Positions 20,284 through 29,236 of a stretch of 64,000 bases of DNA are shown here, one piece after another. The position numbers and the translations under genes were made by a program. The stretch comes from JAJPKK01 sp963787675 (GTDB lineage: Bacteria > Pseudomonadota > Alphaproteobacteria > Rhizobiales > Xanthobacteraceae), in contig CAWBDV010000018.1 of NCBI GenBank assembly GCA_963787675.1, forward strand, positions 1 to 64,000, read 5' to 3'. The stretch's first letter is position 1. Each line of letters opens with the position of its first letter. Below the pieces are notes generated by a model. The model saw nothing but the letters and a program-made list of their open reading frames with translations. It ran no database searches and was not told where the DNA came from.

Positions 20284-20625
20284 ATGAATAAGTCTCTGGA
20301 AATTATCAGGAGTATGCGATGGACCCTTGTCGTTGTCGCCATTGGGCTGTTGGCGCTCGCTGGAGGTCTGCTTCTTGCGAAAAACAAGCCGGCGACAATC
20401 ATTACGTGGGACGCGCTTTATTTCGGTATTGCCTCCGCATACTATTGGTGGCGTTCAAGCCAAGTAAGTTACAAGCGGGGGCCGGGTGTATTCATGTTTG
20501 GGAACATGATGGTCAACCTTCAGGATCTGCGGAGCTATATTGGAGACGTAGGTTCGGTCAACACCAGCGCCGCATTTTGCAGCGGTCTAAGCATTTTGTT
20601 GTCAACACTCTCAGGCGTTCTGTGA
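20284..20625 (+). CDS. Small membrane protein, unknown function
   Basis: 113 residues. ATGGAGGAAGAGC gives a strong ribosome site before 20284. A hydrophobic helix at about residues 13-32 (TLVVVAIGLLALAGGLLLA) is followed by a second around 40-55 (ALYFGIASAYYWW) and a third near the C-terminus (FCSGLSILLSTLSGVL). No family recognised. The gene is less GC-rich than its neighbours. Confidence 0.6.
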   Translation: MNKSLEIIRSMRWTLVVVAIGLLALAGGLLLAKNKPATIITWDALYFGIASAYYWWRSSQVSYKRGPGVFMFGNMMVNLQDLRSYIGDVGSVNTSAAFCSGLSILLSTLSGVL

Positions 20626-20829
20626 TTGAGCCAGAGTGAACTGTGCGGGTGCGCGCGGCAGCTACCTAGAGCGGGTTCGCCGCTTCGCACGCGTCACTCG
20701 GCCCTAACAGGATCGCGCCTCAGCAGCGTTGCGCGGCCCGAGAGCATACGTTACTGACGCGCCCACTGTGGGCGATGTGAGGCCGTGCTGGGTTGCGGAC
20801 ACCGACGCTCCATTTAGTAATGCACTAGC

Positions 20830-21846
20830 CTAATATTCGGGCACCTGATGTAACCGACAGTCAAACTGACCTTTTATGCTCCTGTTGTAGAAGCTTCCCA
20901 TCGAAGGAGCGTTTAATAGGGAGGACACTGTCCCAGCATCAATCTCGCAGTAGTGGTAGAACGTTCCGTTCAGAGATATCAACATGTACTCATTGTCCCG
21001 ATCGTAACAAACGCGCCTGATGAAACTACTTCTCACGACGTCTGTGCAAGAGAAGAACTTTAAATCGACTTCCCCGCGATATTTGACATACACCATGTCC
21101 GCGCGGTTTTCTTTCTGATCAATTGGTGTAAGGCCAAGAGTGCGGGCTTCCTCCGGCGTCAGCGGCCGTAACTCAAGGCGGCTTGGAGGTCCCCCCTGGT
21201 ACTTCTCCCACGGTCCGTGTTGTTTTGCCGGAAATAATGCCGCAAATGAAAGAGACCCTGCGATGGCCACCCCCACCACCATTATCGACAAGATGGCTAC
21301 CGCGGGAAATAGCCGCTTCGCTGCACTTGGCTGCTGGGGCTGGACGATCGCGAGGTCGGATGAATTTTGCGTCATGCAGGCATCGCTGCTCGTTCTAGGG
21401 GTGTCTGCACGTACTTCGGCTGACGACTTCGCAACGGATTGAGTGTATTCGTCAATGAGGCTCTGCACCCAACGATCAACCTTATTGTGCGTCCACAAGA
21501 GTGAGCCCAGGCTTACTGGAAGCACGAACACCATCGCGGCAAGGAGGCCTTGATAGGGTATTATAAACGCGAAGCCACCGAGGAATAATGATATAAGCGA
21601 CAGCCCGGTTATCCATTCTTTTGGAGTTGTGGGAGGCTGTTGTTGCTTCGTTTGGGCATCGTCGAGAATGTCGGCGAATGTAAACGGCTTGGGTTTGGAA
21701 CCCGGTGACCAAGTGCTTAGCCTTTGCTTGAACGCAGTAACAAAAGCCTTCCTTCCAACTCTCGCAATGTCTTCGCCGAGTTCTATTTGTTCCTGCAATG
21801 TAAACTCGGGTGGTGTCCATCTGAAAATGGGATATATCAACATCAT
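20830..21846 (-). CDS. Membrane protein with C-terminal KTSC domain
   Basis: 338 residues. The N-terminal cytosolic part is FTLQEQIELGEDIARVGRKA. Two adjacent hydrophobic helices lie near residues 80-120 (SLISLFLGGFAFIIPYQGLL; AAMVFVLPVSLGSLLW) and a third near 185-210 (VAILSIMVVGVAIAGSLSFA). The C-terminus, RRVCYDRDNEYMLISLNGTF then YHYCEIDAGTVSSLL and SMGSFYNRSIKGQF, matches the KTSC domain pattern (short beta domain ending in SxGxYFNxxIK). KTSC domains are usually free-standing or fused to nucleic-acid enzymes; a membrane anchor is unusual. Function unknown. The region is AT-richer than the surrounding DNA. Confidence 0.7.
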   Translation of the reverse strand: MMLIYPIFRWTPPEFTLQEQIELGEDIARVGRKAFVTAFKQRLSTWSPGSKPKPFTFADILDDAQTKQQQPPTTPKEWITGLSLISLFLGGFAFIIPYQGLLAAMVFVLPVSLGSLLWTHNKVDRWVQSLIDEYTQSVAKSSAEVRADTPRTSSDACMTQNSSDLAIVQPQQPSAAKRLFPAVAILSIMVVGVAIAGSLSFAALFPAKQHGPWEKYQGGPPSRLELRPLTPEEARTLGLTPIDQKENRADMVYVKYRGEVDLKFFSCTDVVRSSFIRRVCYDRDNEYMLISLNGTFYHYCEIDAGTVSSLLNAPSMGSFYNRSIKGQFDCRLHQVPEY

Positions 21847-22586
21847 CCTTAGCCACCCGTCGGGCCGGGATTAGCCGTCATGCCGGAGGCATCTGCCGAA
21901 CGAGCAGGATGAACCAGATCATCCGCGTGCGGTGTTGGCCAGGCACATCCGGTCAAAGCGATAACGCCATTATCAACCGTTTTACCTAAACAACTTCTTA
22001 CTGTTTTGGATTGCCTTTGGACTGTATTAAGCGCAAATATCTTCCTCATATCCGCACCAGGCTGTCGTGCTGACCCGGTGAACGGCCGGGCTGGTTTGCC
22101 GTACCCCCGTGGCCGATGGGGGGGGTGCCTCAGCCCGATCCTGCCGAGAAGACGGGAGGGCCTGACGGTCACCCGTTTCCAATCCCCGGTCCGTGCCAAG
22201 CTTGCCGCGTTCGGGGGATCGGAATGCCGTCGCAGATGAAATTTGGCGGCATGACCGCTCCTGTTCGGGCAGACGGAGGCGAGTGTGGGCCGAAATCTGC
22301 CAACACGACCGTTTCAACGCCCAGCGCAACCGCGCCTTACTCAATCTGTGAAGCAAATCAGAAGCTTTTCCTCGGCGCGTGCCCCCACCCCGGAGCGAGG
22401 CTCGATCCGTAGATGCCCGCGGCGTCCTATTCAGCGTGGCGCTGCGCTTTCGATTGATCTCGCCGTTCCGATCGTCAGTACCTCGGACAGATAGTCCTGC
22501 GCGCTTGAACCTAAGTGCTGTCCGCCCGACGAATGATCATGACCCGTTCACACCCAGGACGGACCCATCCCGAAAGAGAGATCAAA
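21847..22586. other. Intergenic region, no gene supported
   Basis: 740 bases between a minus-strand membrane protein and the Gly/His-rich gene. The right end holds the leader of the latter, with a GAAAGAGAG ribosome site. Nothing else was recognised; the open frames have no motifs. Confidence 0.4.
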
Positions 22587-23366
22587 ATGTCGTCCTGCAA
22601 GACTATCATTGCTCTCGCCGCGGCCACCCTGGTGGCGGGCGCTCTCACAACAACTGATGCCTCCGCCCATGGTGGCGGTGGCGGTGGCGGTGGCGGCGGC
22701 CATTTCGGTGGCGGCGGCGGCGGGCATTTCGGTGGCGGCGGCGGTCATAGCTTCCGCAGCTTCGGCGGCGGCCATCACTCCGGCGGCGGCCATCACTTCG
22801 CGAACTTCGGCGGCCATCACTTCGGCGGCGGCAATCAGTTCCGCGGCCACAACTTCGCCAACCGGCACCTCGGCGGAAGCCACCACTTCGGCCACAACAG
22901 CTTCGGCAGCCATCAGAACTTGGCGAACCACCACTTCGGTGGCAACCATAACTTCGCTCACAACAACCACGACAATCACAACCACATGGCCTTCAATCAT
23001 CATCACAACCAGGCGTTCTGGTGGCACAAGCACCCGCACTGGTGGATTGGCGGCTACTCCTACGCCGACAGCGATCCGTCCGATGACACGAGCGACGATA
23101 CGGACGATAACACGCCCAGCACGCCCAGTTACGGCACCCCGGCGTACACCCCGGCCAACAACCCACAGCCGGCTCCGCAATATCAGCAGGCTCCGCAGTA
23201 TCAACAGGCTCAGGCCCCCTGCACCTGTCTGACTAAGCAGTATCTGCCGGAGGGCGGCGTCATATTCACCGACAACTGCACGAAGGAGCAGGCGATGGCG
23301 ACCCCGGAGGAGCTGAAGGCTCAGCAAAGCCAGGCTTCCAACCCGAGCAGCGACCGGACCAACTGA
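22587..23366 (+). CDS. Exported glycine/histidine-rich repeat protein
   Basis: 259 residues. Signal peptide MSSCKTIIALAAATLVAGAL ends at about DASA. A low-complexity region follows with HFGGGGG repeats and HHF/NHHF units to about residue 150. Next come a Trp/His patch (FWWHKHPHWWIGGY), an acidic stretch (DSDPSDDTSDDTDD) and a Gln/Pro tail with repeated APQYQQ. Near the end is CTCLTKQYLPEGGVIFTDNC with three Cys. Such proteins are common in Bradyrhizobium; the His clusters suggest metal binding, but this is inference. The longer frame from 22515 lacks a signal peptide, so the start at 22587 (after AAAGAGAG) was used. A good terminator follows. Confidence 0.82.
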   Translation: MSSCKTIIALAAATLVAGALTTTDASAHGGGGGGGGGGHFGGGGGGHFGGGGGHSFRSFGGGHHSGGGHHFANFGGHHFGGGNQFRGHNFANRHLGGSHHFGHNSFGSHQNLANHHFGGNHNFAHNNHDNHNHMAFNHHHNQAFWWHKHPHWWIGGYSYADSDPSDDTSDDTDDNTPSTPSYGTPAYTPANNPQPAPQYQQAPQYQQAQAPCTCLTKQYLPEGGVIFTDNCTKEQAMATPEELKAQQSQASNPSSDRTN

Positions 23367-23392
23367 CGCGATTTGATACGCCTCAACCTCAA

Positions 23393-23417
23393 ACCCCGGC
23401 TTCGGCCGGGTTTTTTT
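23393..23417 (+). terminator. Intrinsic terminator after the Gly/His-rich gene
   Basis: CCCCGGC-TTCG-GCCGGG stem-loop with a stable UUCG tetraloop followed by seven T residues, 27 bases after the stop codon at 23366. Confidence 0.85.
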
Positions 23418-23961
23418 GTTCTACAGGCCGTTCATACCGCCGTCAGCGACTGATCGAGACGTGCGCGATGCACGCTCTATGTGTCGCAGATTGCTCCATA
23501 CTGAGACCTGCCCCCGATGCTGAGAGCACAATATTGCGTGTCCGGTCGGATACGGGGTATCGGCCGCAGTGACGGAGATACTTTGCAGCCACGCTGAGCG
23601 CGCACCAAGTGCTCAGAAGCCATTGTGTCCAACCCGCGGTTCGTGCCCCGTGTTGCTGCGTTCGGGTGATCGAGTTTTGCCGCCGTTTCAGGATCGGCCG
23701 CGAGACTGCTGCGCCGAATTATCGGACATGCCCCAATCGGCAGACGTGGGTCGCTGCTGCCAACGACGACCCGCCGCACTGCGAGGCACTCGGTGTCTCG
23801 GCGTTTCAATGATCCTCTTGATCGAAGTAGTGCCGACGAAGAAGCGGACGCAGCGCTTTTGTGGTCTCCGCCTCCTGATCGGCCACCGGATATGAACTTT
23901 TATCGCTGTCTAGTCCACCAAACAGAGAACTGGTCGGCAATAGCAGCCAAAGGTGGGCGTT
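23418..23961. other. Intergenic region, no gene supported
   Basis: About 540 bases. No protein family, RNA or repeat recognised. The last bases contain AAAGGTGG, the ribosome site of the next gene. Confidence 0.4.
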
Positions 23962-25083
23962 ATGGCACGGATGATCTTGTCGCTAGGCGTGATCGCCGCG
24001 TGTCTGTCCTTGAGCGTGGGGCCAAGTCGGGCCGCGGACGAGGACTTGAAGGCATGCGAAAGCCTCCAAGACCAGAACGCCAAAATTCGTGCCTGCACGG
24101 GTATTGCCGAGGACGACGCCGCGAAGCCCGAGGGCCGCGCGAAAGCCCTCCTCCTTCGCGGCCAAGCCTATGCGGCCAAGGGCGACAACGAACGCGCCAT
24201 CGCCGACTTCGATCAGTCGCTGCTGCTCGCGCCAAAAGGCGGGGAAGCTCTTATCAGCCGCGGCCTTGCCTATTTCAACAAAGGCGACACCGACCGCGCC
24301 ATCCAGGACGACACGGATGCGCTCGCAAGCGATACCCTCAACGATCATTTACGGAAAGTTGCCTACAATAACCGGGGCGCCGCCCACAACAACAAGGGCG
24401 CGTATGACAGCGCGATTGCCGACTTGGATCGCGCGATCACGATCGACCCGAAATTCCAATTGGCCTATGGAAACCGCGCCTTTGCTCTCACTCAACAGCG
24501 TCACTACGATCGCGCCATCGCCGATTGGGATCGCGTGATCGAACTCAACCCGGCCTTCGCCGCCGCATACGTAAATCGCGGCTCTACCTACTTTTCTCAG
24601 GGCGACAAGGACCGAGCGATCGTGGATTACGACGAGGCGCTTCGGCTCAACCCCGAGAACCCAAAAAGCGGGGAAGCTTTTCTCAACCGCGGCATTGCCT
24701 ATGTCAACAAGGGCGACACCGACCGCGCCATCCAGGACTATACGGCTGCGCTCGCAAGCAATACCCTCAACGATTTAGGACGGAAACTTGCCTACAATAA
24801 CCGGGGCGCTGCCCACAATAACAAGGCCGAGTATGACAGCGCGATCGCCGACTTTGATCAGGTCATCAAGATCGACCCGAAATTCATGTGGGCCTATAGC
24901 AACCGCGCCTTTTCCTACACTCAAACGCGCCAGTACGATCGCGCCATCGCCGATTGGGACCGGGTGATCGAACTCGACCCGAAATTCACTTCGGCCCACA
25001 GCAGCCGCGGCAAGCTCTACCTCGAAAAGCGTGAGTACTTCCGTGCCCTCGCAAGCTTCATTCGGGCCATCATCACTAAATAG
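23962..25083 (+). CDS. Exported tetratricopeptide repeat protein
   Basis: 373 residues with a signal peptide (MARMILSLGVIAACLSLSVG, ending PSRA) and about nine TPR units of 34 residues (e.g. ALLLRGQAYAAKGDNERAIA, YNNRGAAHNNKGAYDSAIAD). AAAGGTGG lies before the ATG at 23962. A block of about 140 residues is duplicated: NKGDTDRAIQD, TLND, AYNNRGAAHNNK and DSAIAD occur both around 24280-24480 and again around 24700-24900, about 420 bases apart, showing a recent internal duplication. TPRs mediate protein contacts; partner unknown. Possibly periplasmic. Confidence 0.85.
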   Translation: MARMILSLGVIAACLSLSVGPSRAADEDLKACESLQDQNAKIRACTGIAEDDAAKPEGRAKALLLRGQAYAAKGDNERAIADFDQSLLLAPKGGEALISRGLAYFNKGDTDRAIQDDTDALASDTLNDHLRKVAYNNRGAAHNNKGAYDSAIADLDRAITIDPKFQLAYGNRAFALTQQRHYDRAIADWDRVIELNPAFAAAYVNRGSTYFSQGDKDRAIVDYDEALRLNPENPKSGEAFLNRGIAYVNKGDTDRAIQDYTAALASNTLNDLGRKLAYNNRGAAHNNKAEYDSAIADFDQVIKIDPKFMWAYSNRAFSYTQTRQYDRAIADWDRVIELDPKFTSAHSSRGKLYLEKREYFRALASFIRAIITK

Positions 25084-25138
25084 TATCAAGTGACGGAGCG
25101 GATATCCCAATTTGATCCACAACTCGTAGAGGATGACC

Positions 25139-25606
25139 ATGAAGACGTTAGCCGCGTCTTCGATATTCACCATGGCCTTGATGCTCAATACGGCGGCATC
25201 CGCGGGCAGCATCCATGTCACCTGTAACAGCGTCGAGAGCCCCACCACAAAGGTGAAGGCTATTGATGTCTGGGTCACCTATGGAAAAAACGAGAGTATC
25301 ACCAGCATGAGAGTGGTATGGACCCTTGCCGACGGCTCCACGGTCGATCGTACCGACGAATACTCGGGCAACCAACAGTTCACCGGCGTGCGGTCGTGGG
25401 TTTGGAGCGGGTTGAAGCCGGGTACACCGCATTTGATTGACGGGAGCCTGACGTGGGTGACCGAAGACATTCGAACCGGCAAGCCGGGCCTGCACTTCTG
25501 GAAGTACACCGAGGCGTTTTGGCCCACTCCAAACAGCCCCACCGCCGGGCGCGAGGTTACCGTCGCCACGGGCTGCAATGGCACCGACGGTGACGCGCTG
25601 CAGTAG
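25139..25606 (+). CDS. Exported hypothetical protein
   Basis: 155 residues. Of two in-frame ATGs, the one at 25139 has AGAGG six bases upstream; the one at 25133 overlaps that site. Signal peptide MKTLAASSIFTMALMLNTAA ends at ASA. The mature part is a beta-rich single domain (HVTCNSVESPTTKVKAIDVW; MRVVWTLADGSTVDRTDEYS) with two Cys. It lies 55 bases after the TPR gene on the same strand and may share its transcript. Family not recognised. Confidence 0.65.
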   Translation: MKTLAASSIFTMALMLNTAASAGSIHVTCNSVESPTTKVKAIDVWVTYGKNESITSMRVVWTLADGSTVDRTDEYSGNQQFTGVRSWVWSGLKPGTPHLIDGSLTWVTEDIRTGKPGLHFWKYTEAFWPTPNSPTAGREVTVATGCNGTDGDALQ

Positions 25607-25888
25607 GGGCTAACAAGCTACCCAACGCCCATAGGATCGACGTTCTGCGCAATTCGAATACCCACATCTAGGTCGCCGAAGCTGTGACGGTGAACTCCCT
25701 CCGTTCGCGACGATCCCACATGCCGCCGCCTTAGCGGGTAAAACGGTATCGTGTCATTCACGCGCGGGTCCACTGAACCGTCTGAGCTTCGATCAATGCC
25801 GGTGCTTCGCGGACGCTGATCGTTAAAGCGCGATAGACGCTGATCAGCTTCACCGTGCTGCAACAGGAGCCGTAATGCAGACTGCCGC

Positions 25889-26383
25889 TCAGGGCGTGTG
25901 AACAACGACGTTGAAGCCCTCGTCAAGTCCCGGAGGGACGAAATAGCTCGTGAATAGATCAAATGTCTCTTCGGTCACTTGGTACGGATGTTCGCCGCCG
26001 GCATTTCGCTGTCGTAGCCTCTCCTTGCAGATCGCGTCCGGAAAATCCAGGACATGAAGTTCGTGGGCGACGTGAGCTTCGGATATCAATGATCGCATCC
26101 AGCTACGCCATGTCACCGTGTTTGCAGGAAAATCAAGGACAACCGAAATATCTTGCCGCAGTATGTCGGCAACGTGCGGCCCCATCGCAGCGCGAAGTCG
26201 CGCAGATAGACGCGTGAAGTCCTCAATCGTCCTGTTCTCCATTGGAAACAGGATCGACATCCAGTGATCCATTGTGATCAGCAGGGTGGAAGGGCGTTCC
26301 GCGATGCGTCGCGCGAGCGTCGATTTCCCGGAGGCGATCTTTCCGCAGAGAAGATACAAGGTTGTTGGCTGAGCCGCATTCAT
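25889..26383 (-). CDS. P-loop NTPase, AAA_33/zeta-toxin-like kinase
   Basis: 164 residues. Walker A is LCGKIASGKST (residues 12-22) after a short beta strand. VVLDFPANTVTWRSWM is at the Walker-B position, and a lid-like part contains CKERLRQRN. This layout matches the AAA_33 group of small-molecule or sugar kinases and zeta-type kinases. There is no linked antitoxin, so a toxin role is not supported. Substrate unknown. Confidence 0.8.
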   Translation of the reverse strand: MNAAQPTTLYLLCGKIASGKSTLARRIAERPSTLLITMDHWMSILFPMENRTIEDFTRLSARLRAAMGPHVADILRQDISVVLDFPANTVTWRSWMRSLISEAHVAHELHVLDFPDAICKERLRQRNAGGEHPYQVTEETFDLFTSYFVPPGLDEGFNVVVHTP

Positions 26384-27147
26384 CGTCGCAGAGTATCAAC
26401 CATCGGCACGCAGGCAACTTCTCCTGCGGGTCAGAGTGGACCTGCCTATCAAATTGAAGGCAGGTTCACGCGCATCCGGTGAGGCTCGATAAGCGGACCT
26501 GCTGCGTACCCAAATAACAGGTATCCCGCCTTCACGCGCGGCTACTTAGACCGTGCCATCTAGACGCGAGCAGGTCAGCCTTAGGTATCGCCTTCGCTCG
26601 CCGATGCTCCGCTGGGGCGGGCGCGAGTGTGGATGATCTTGCACGCGGCGTTCGGCATTGCCGTTCGTTCCATCGGACCGGATCGAGATCTTGCGTTGGC
26701 TTGATCTCCGTAATTGGGTGTAGGGTAAAGGTCTTAATCCGCGGACAGCGCGGCATTGCAGCGGGCGCGTGAGGCGCGCGGTGGTAATGGCTACCGATTT
26801 GGAGCAACGTCTCAATCCGGCCAACCTGATCCTGGCTCGTCCGCTTGTGCCGGCGCATCGGCTGGTCCCAGCAATTCACCTGGTGCCCTCCAATCCCCCG
26901 CTGCCGGCTTGTAGCTTGGTCCCCGCCCTTCAACTGGTTCCTGCTCTTCTGCACGGCGAGCAGTATTCATGAGCGGTTTCGCCCGCCATCCGGTGATATC
27001 GTGCCACCGCCGCGCAACACGAACCGAACCCACTTCACCGTCCACATCCAACCACCCGGCACGGCGCCTTCGGGGGCGAGGCCAAGCGGCATTCCTACCG
27101 CGCCCAGTAACGGGACCGTCGAGGCAAGGGCACACATTTGGCAACGT
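26384..27147. other. Intergenic region, degenerate
   Basis: 760 bases with no convincing gene. Around 26830-26960 one frame gives an odd run of LVPA repeats (RPLVPAHRLVPAIHLVPS), caused by a repeated TGGT(T/C)CC(A/T)GC-type pattern; it has no ribosome site. The edge of the accessory region begins here. Confidence 0.35.
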
Positions 27148-28287
27148 TCAGACGGATCGGGCGAGTTGCTGCTCCATCCAGGTAAGCGCGGCTATAACCT
27201 TGGCCGGCCCCCCTGGGTCGGCCGCGATGATTTTGAGCGGAATGGAGCGATACCTCGTTAAATCGGCATCCGTAAAGTTGACCCCGTCGACGGCGTTGAA
27301 TTGCTGCATCAGAGCGCGTCGCATGTCGATCGGTCCGAAGATGGGCTTGTTTTCGAGAGAACCGAACTGGAGCCAGAGTTTGCCGTCGGACGAAAGGAAG
27401 ACCGGATTGACTTCCACGCCACCGGGCTTGAACGCTGGATAGACTGAGCCGTTCACCTTGCCAGCGCCGAAAATGAGGTCGCGCTGGCCACCCTTTCGCA
27501 TCCACTCATAAATCCGCTTAGCGATCTCAAGTTCCTTCTCGCCAACTGTTCGCGCAAGTTTTTCGAACACTGATGCCTCGTCCCAGCGAGGTCCAGAGCC
27601 CGCGCGCTTTCTAGCTATTTCCTGCGATTGGCCATAGACCGTTGGCACGAGCGTTTTTAGGTCTTTGCCGGCGAACTGCCTCAGTTCTATTGCCAGAACC
27701 TCCGCCGGGTCCATCTGCGCGTTAAGAAATTCGACGATCCGCCTCAGTTCCAGAGGGATGACATCGGCAAGGAACAGCAGTCGTATCTTATTCGCTTGCA
27801 AATTAGTCTTTACCTTCTGCCAAAACTCCTCAACGCTGCCGTCTGGGCCTAGTAATTTGGCGAGCACAATATCGAGGTCTTGTCCCGTCTCGTTGCACGT
27901 TTTATCCAACCCGGACTGGAGGGTCTCGACCGACCAATAGGTGGCGCAGTTGGCAGCATAGTCCAACATCTGGCCGACAACCTCTCGCCTTATACGGCTG
28001 TCGCTTTGCCTCTTTATCTCGACGAGCGTTGGAATGCCGTCCTGGTCTAGAAACACATGGTCGATCGACCACTGCGAGGCTCCGATCTCACCCGTCGAGA
28101 TCGGCTGTTCTCGCCTTACTAGAACCCATCGCCGCGGGTTCTGCGGGTCGATTTGGTCCCCCACGAGCAGTTCCGGAAACTTTGACAACAGCCGCTGAAA
28201 GTCATCCTCCGTCGCGAACTGGGCCGGCTCCATCGCCACTAGATTGTCTTTGCCCTGCAAGAGAAACACACCTGAGCGTTCTGCCAT
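27148..28287 (-). CDS. PD-(D/E)XK nuclease-like protein, possible defence gene
   Basis: 379 residues. The N-terminal third fits a PD-(D/E)XK nuclease core: FQRLLSKFPELL helix, then WSIDHVFLDQDGIPTLVEIK with Asp76, Glu90 and Lys92 at the D-x(13)-E-x-K spacing, and RREVVGQMLDYAAN as the following helix. This resembles the NucS/DUF91-like group. The middle and C-terminal parts (about 150-379) contain EVLAIELRQF and VYPAFKPGGVEVNPVFLSSD and are of unknown function. It probably binds or cuts nucleic acid. It lies 84 bases after the next minus-strand gene (28372-28890), so the two may be co-transcribed. Base composition is more AT-rich than the core genes at 5-18 kb. Confidence 0.7.
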   Translation of the reverse strand: MAERSGVFLLQGKDNLVAMEPAQFATEDDFQRLLSKFPELLVGDQIDPQNPRRWVLVRREQPISTGEIGASQWSIDHVFLDQDGIPTLVEIKRQSDSRIRREVVGQMLDYAANCATYWSVETLQSGLDKTCNETGQDLDIVLAKLLGPDGSVEEFWQKVKTNLQANKIRLLFLADVIPLELRRIVEFLNAQMDPAEVLAIELRQFAGKDLKTLVPTVYGQSQEIARKRAGSGPRWDEASVFEKLARTVGEKELEIAKRIYEWMRKGGQRDLIFGAGKVNGSVYPAFKPGGVEVNPVFLSSDGKLWLQFGSLENKPIFGPIDMRRALMQQFNAVDGVNFTDADLTRYRSIPLKIIAADPGGPAKVIAALTWMEQQLARSV

Positions 28288-28371
28288 CTGGGCCCTACCG
28301 TTCAGGCGAAGCGACGAAATCGTCTTGCGTGTGAATAAAACAAAGTTACGCCCCTCACCGCGCTGAGTGCC

Positions 28372-28890
28372 CTACCAATTCAAGGCATTTATAAAGCTTG
28401 CAACGTTTTTCGCGGTCGGTCCCCTGCTGAGCGACCCCGTCACGCCCTCAATTTCCGTCTCTTCCAAAAACCGAGTGTGCGCTTTGTTCCACATGTGCCG
28501 ATTTTTGGTTCTGCCCAGGAAAAGCACAAAAATTTCTACCCATCGCGTAACGTCTTTTGAAATTGTGGTGGAGAAGCCTTTTTGCCTTTTCTTCGGCTTC
28601 GCCAGTAAATGTACCGTGAGCGTTCCGCTTCCACGCAGTTTCGTCGCGATGTTTAGCAGGTTGCTCTTGTTAAAGACCTCGCCTTTAAAACGGACTTGAT
28701 GCGTGACGCCAACGTACAGCGGCCTGTAGTTGCTTCCGTTGCGCACCGAGATCAGATACGCACCTTTTGCCTCCGATATAAAATAATGTTCCTCATCGAT
28801 TTCCGCCCACTGAGCATTTCGATAATCCAACTCGTTGATACGCTTTCTGTCGAACTCGAAGGGCCCATAGACGCAAAAAGGTGTTCCCAT
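28372..28890 (-). CDS. Hypothetical protein with GIY-YIG-like N-terminus
   Basis: 172 residues; GAGGGAAACC stands before the ATG at 28890. GAYLISVRNGSNYRPLYVGV followed by T and a Phe-Lys-Gly segment recalls the opening of GIY-YIG nucleases (G-x-Y-x-I ... Y-V-G-x-T). KSNLLNIATKLRGSGTLTVH and a helical C-terminus with a conserved-looking Glu/Asn pair (WVEIFV; RHMWNKAHTRFLEE) follow. The catalytic Arg is not clear. It may be a diverged nuclease fold; that is inference. Strongly AT-rich codon use for this genome suggests transfer. Confidence 0.5.
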   Translation of the reverse strand: MGTPFCVYGPFEFDRKRINELDYRNAQWAEIDEEHYFISEAKGAYLISVRNGSNYRPLYVGVTHQVRFKGEVFNKSNLLNIATKLRGSGTLTVHLLAKPKKRQKGFSTTISKDVTRWVEIFVLFLGRTKNRHMWNKAHTRFLEETEIEGVTGSLSRGPTAKNVASFINALNW

Positions 28891-28899
28891 CGGTTTCCC

Positions 28900-29236
28900 T
28901 CACTCGCCTACGCGATCGCGATGAAGGACGGCAAGCCCTTCGGCATTGGCGGTGTGGTCGACAACTGGAAAGACCCGGCGACCGCCGAGTGGACCAGGAC
29001 GTTCGCAGTAATCACGACCGACGCGTGGCCGAAATTCATGACCGCATGTGCCATTGATCCTCTCCCCCGAGGACTACACTCGCTGGCTCAGTGACGAGCC
29101 CGATCCTCGCGACCTGATGCGGCCGTTCCCGGCGGACCTAATGCGGATGTGGCCGATATCAACGCGGGTCAACAAGCCGGAGAACGATGACCCGTCGATC
29201 GTCGAACCGATCGAACTGGCAACGGATGCGGCTTGA
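28900..29236 (+). pseudogene. SOS response-associated peptidase (SRAP/YedK/HMCES) C-terminal remnant
   Basis: KPFGIGGVVDNWKDPATAEW-TRTF-ITTDA in frame 1, then PLILSPEDYTRWLSDEPDP, DLMRPFPADLMRMWPISTRV and NKPENDDPSIVEPIELATDA in frame 2 up to the TGA at 29234-29236. This is the C-terminal half of a SRAP domain protein, which crosslinks to abasic sites in single-stranded DNA. The N-terminal half with the catalytic Cys2 is missing, and the segment around 29030-29050 (normally xEIHDRMP) has indels. It therefore cannot work. It lies antisense to the 3' end of the protease gene. Confidence 0.75.

Noticed and set aside
22548..23327. Open frames antisense and in another frame to the Gly/His-rich gene
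   Set aside because: They result from the low-complexity GGC repeats; no ribosome site and no family motif.
25889..26383. Zeta-toxin of a toxin-antitoxin pair
   Set aside because: Only the P-loop kinase pattern is seen and there is no adjacent epsilon-like antitoxin gene.
26769..26972. Frame with repeated LVPA residues
   Set aside because: No ribosome site, no homologous feel; explained by a short repeated base pattern.
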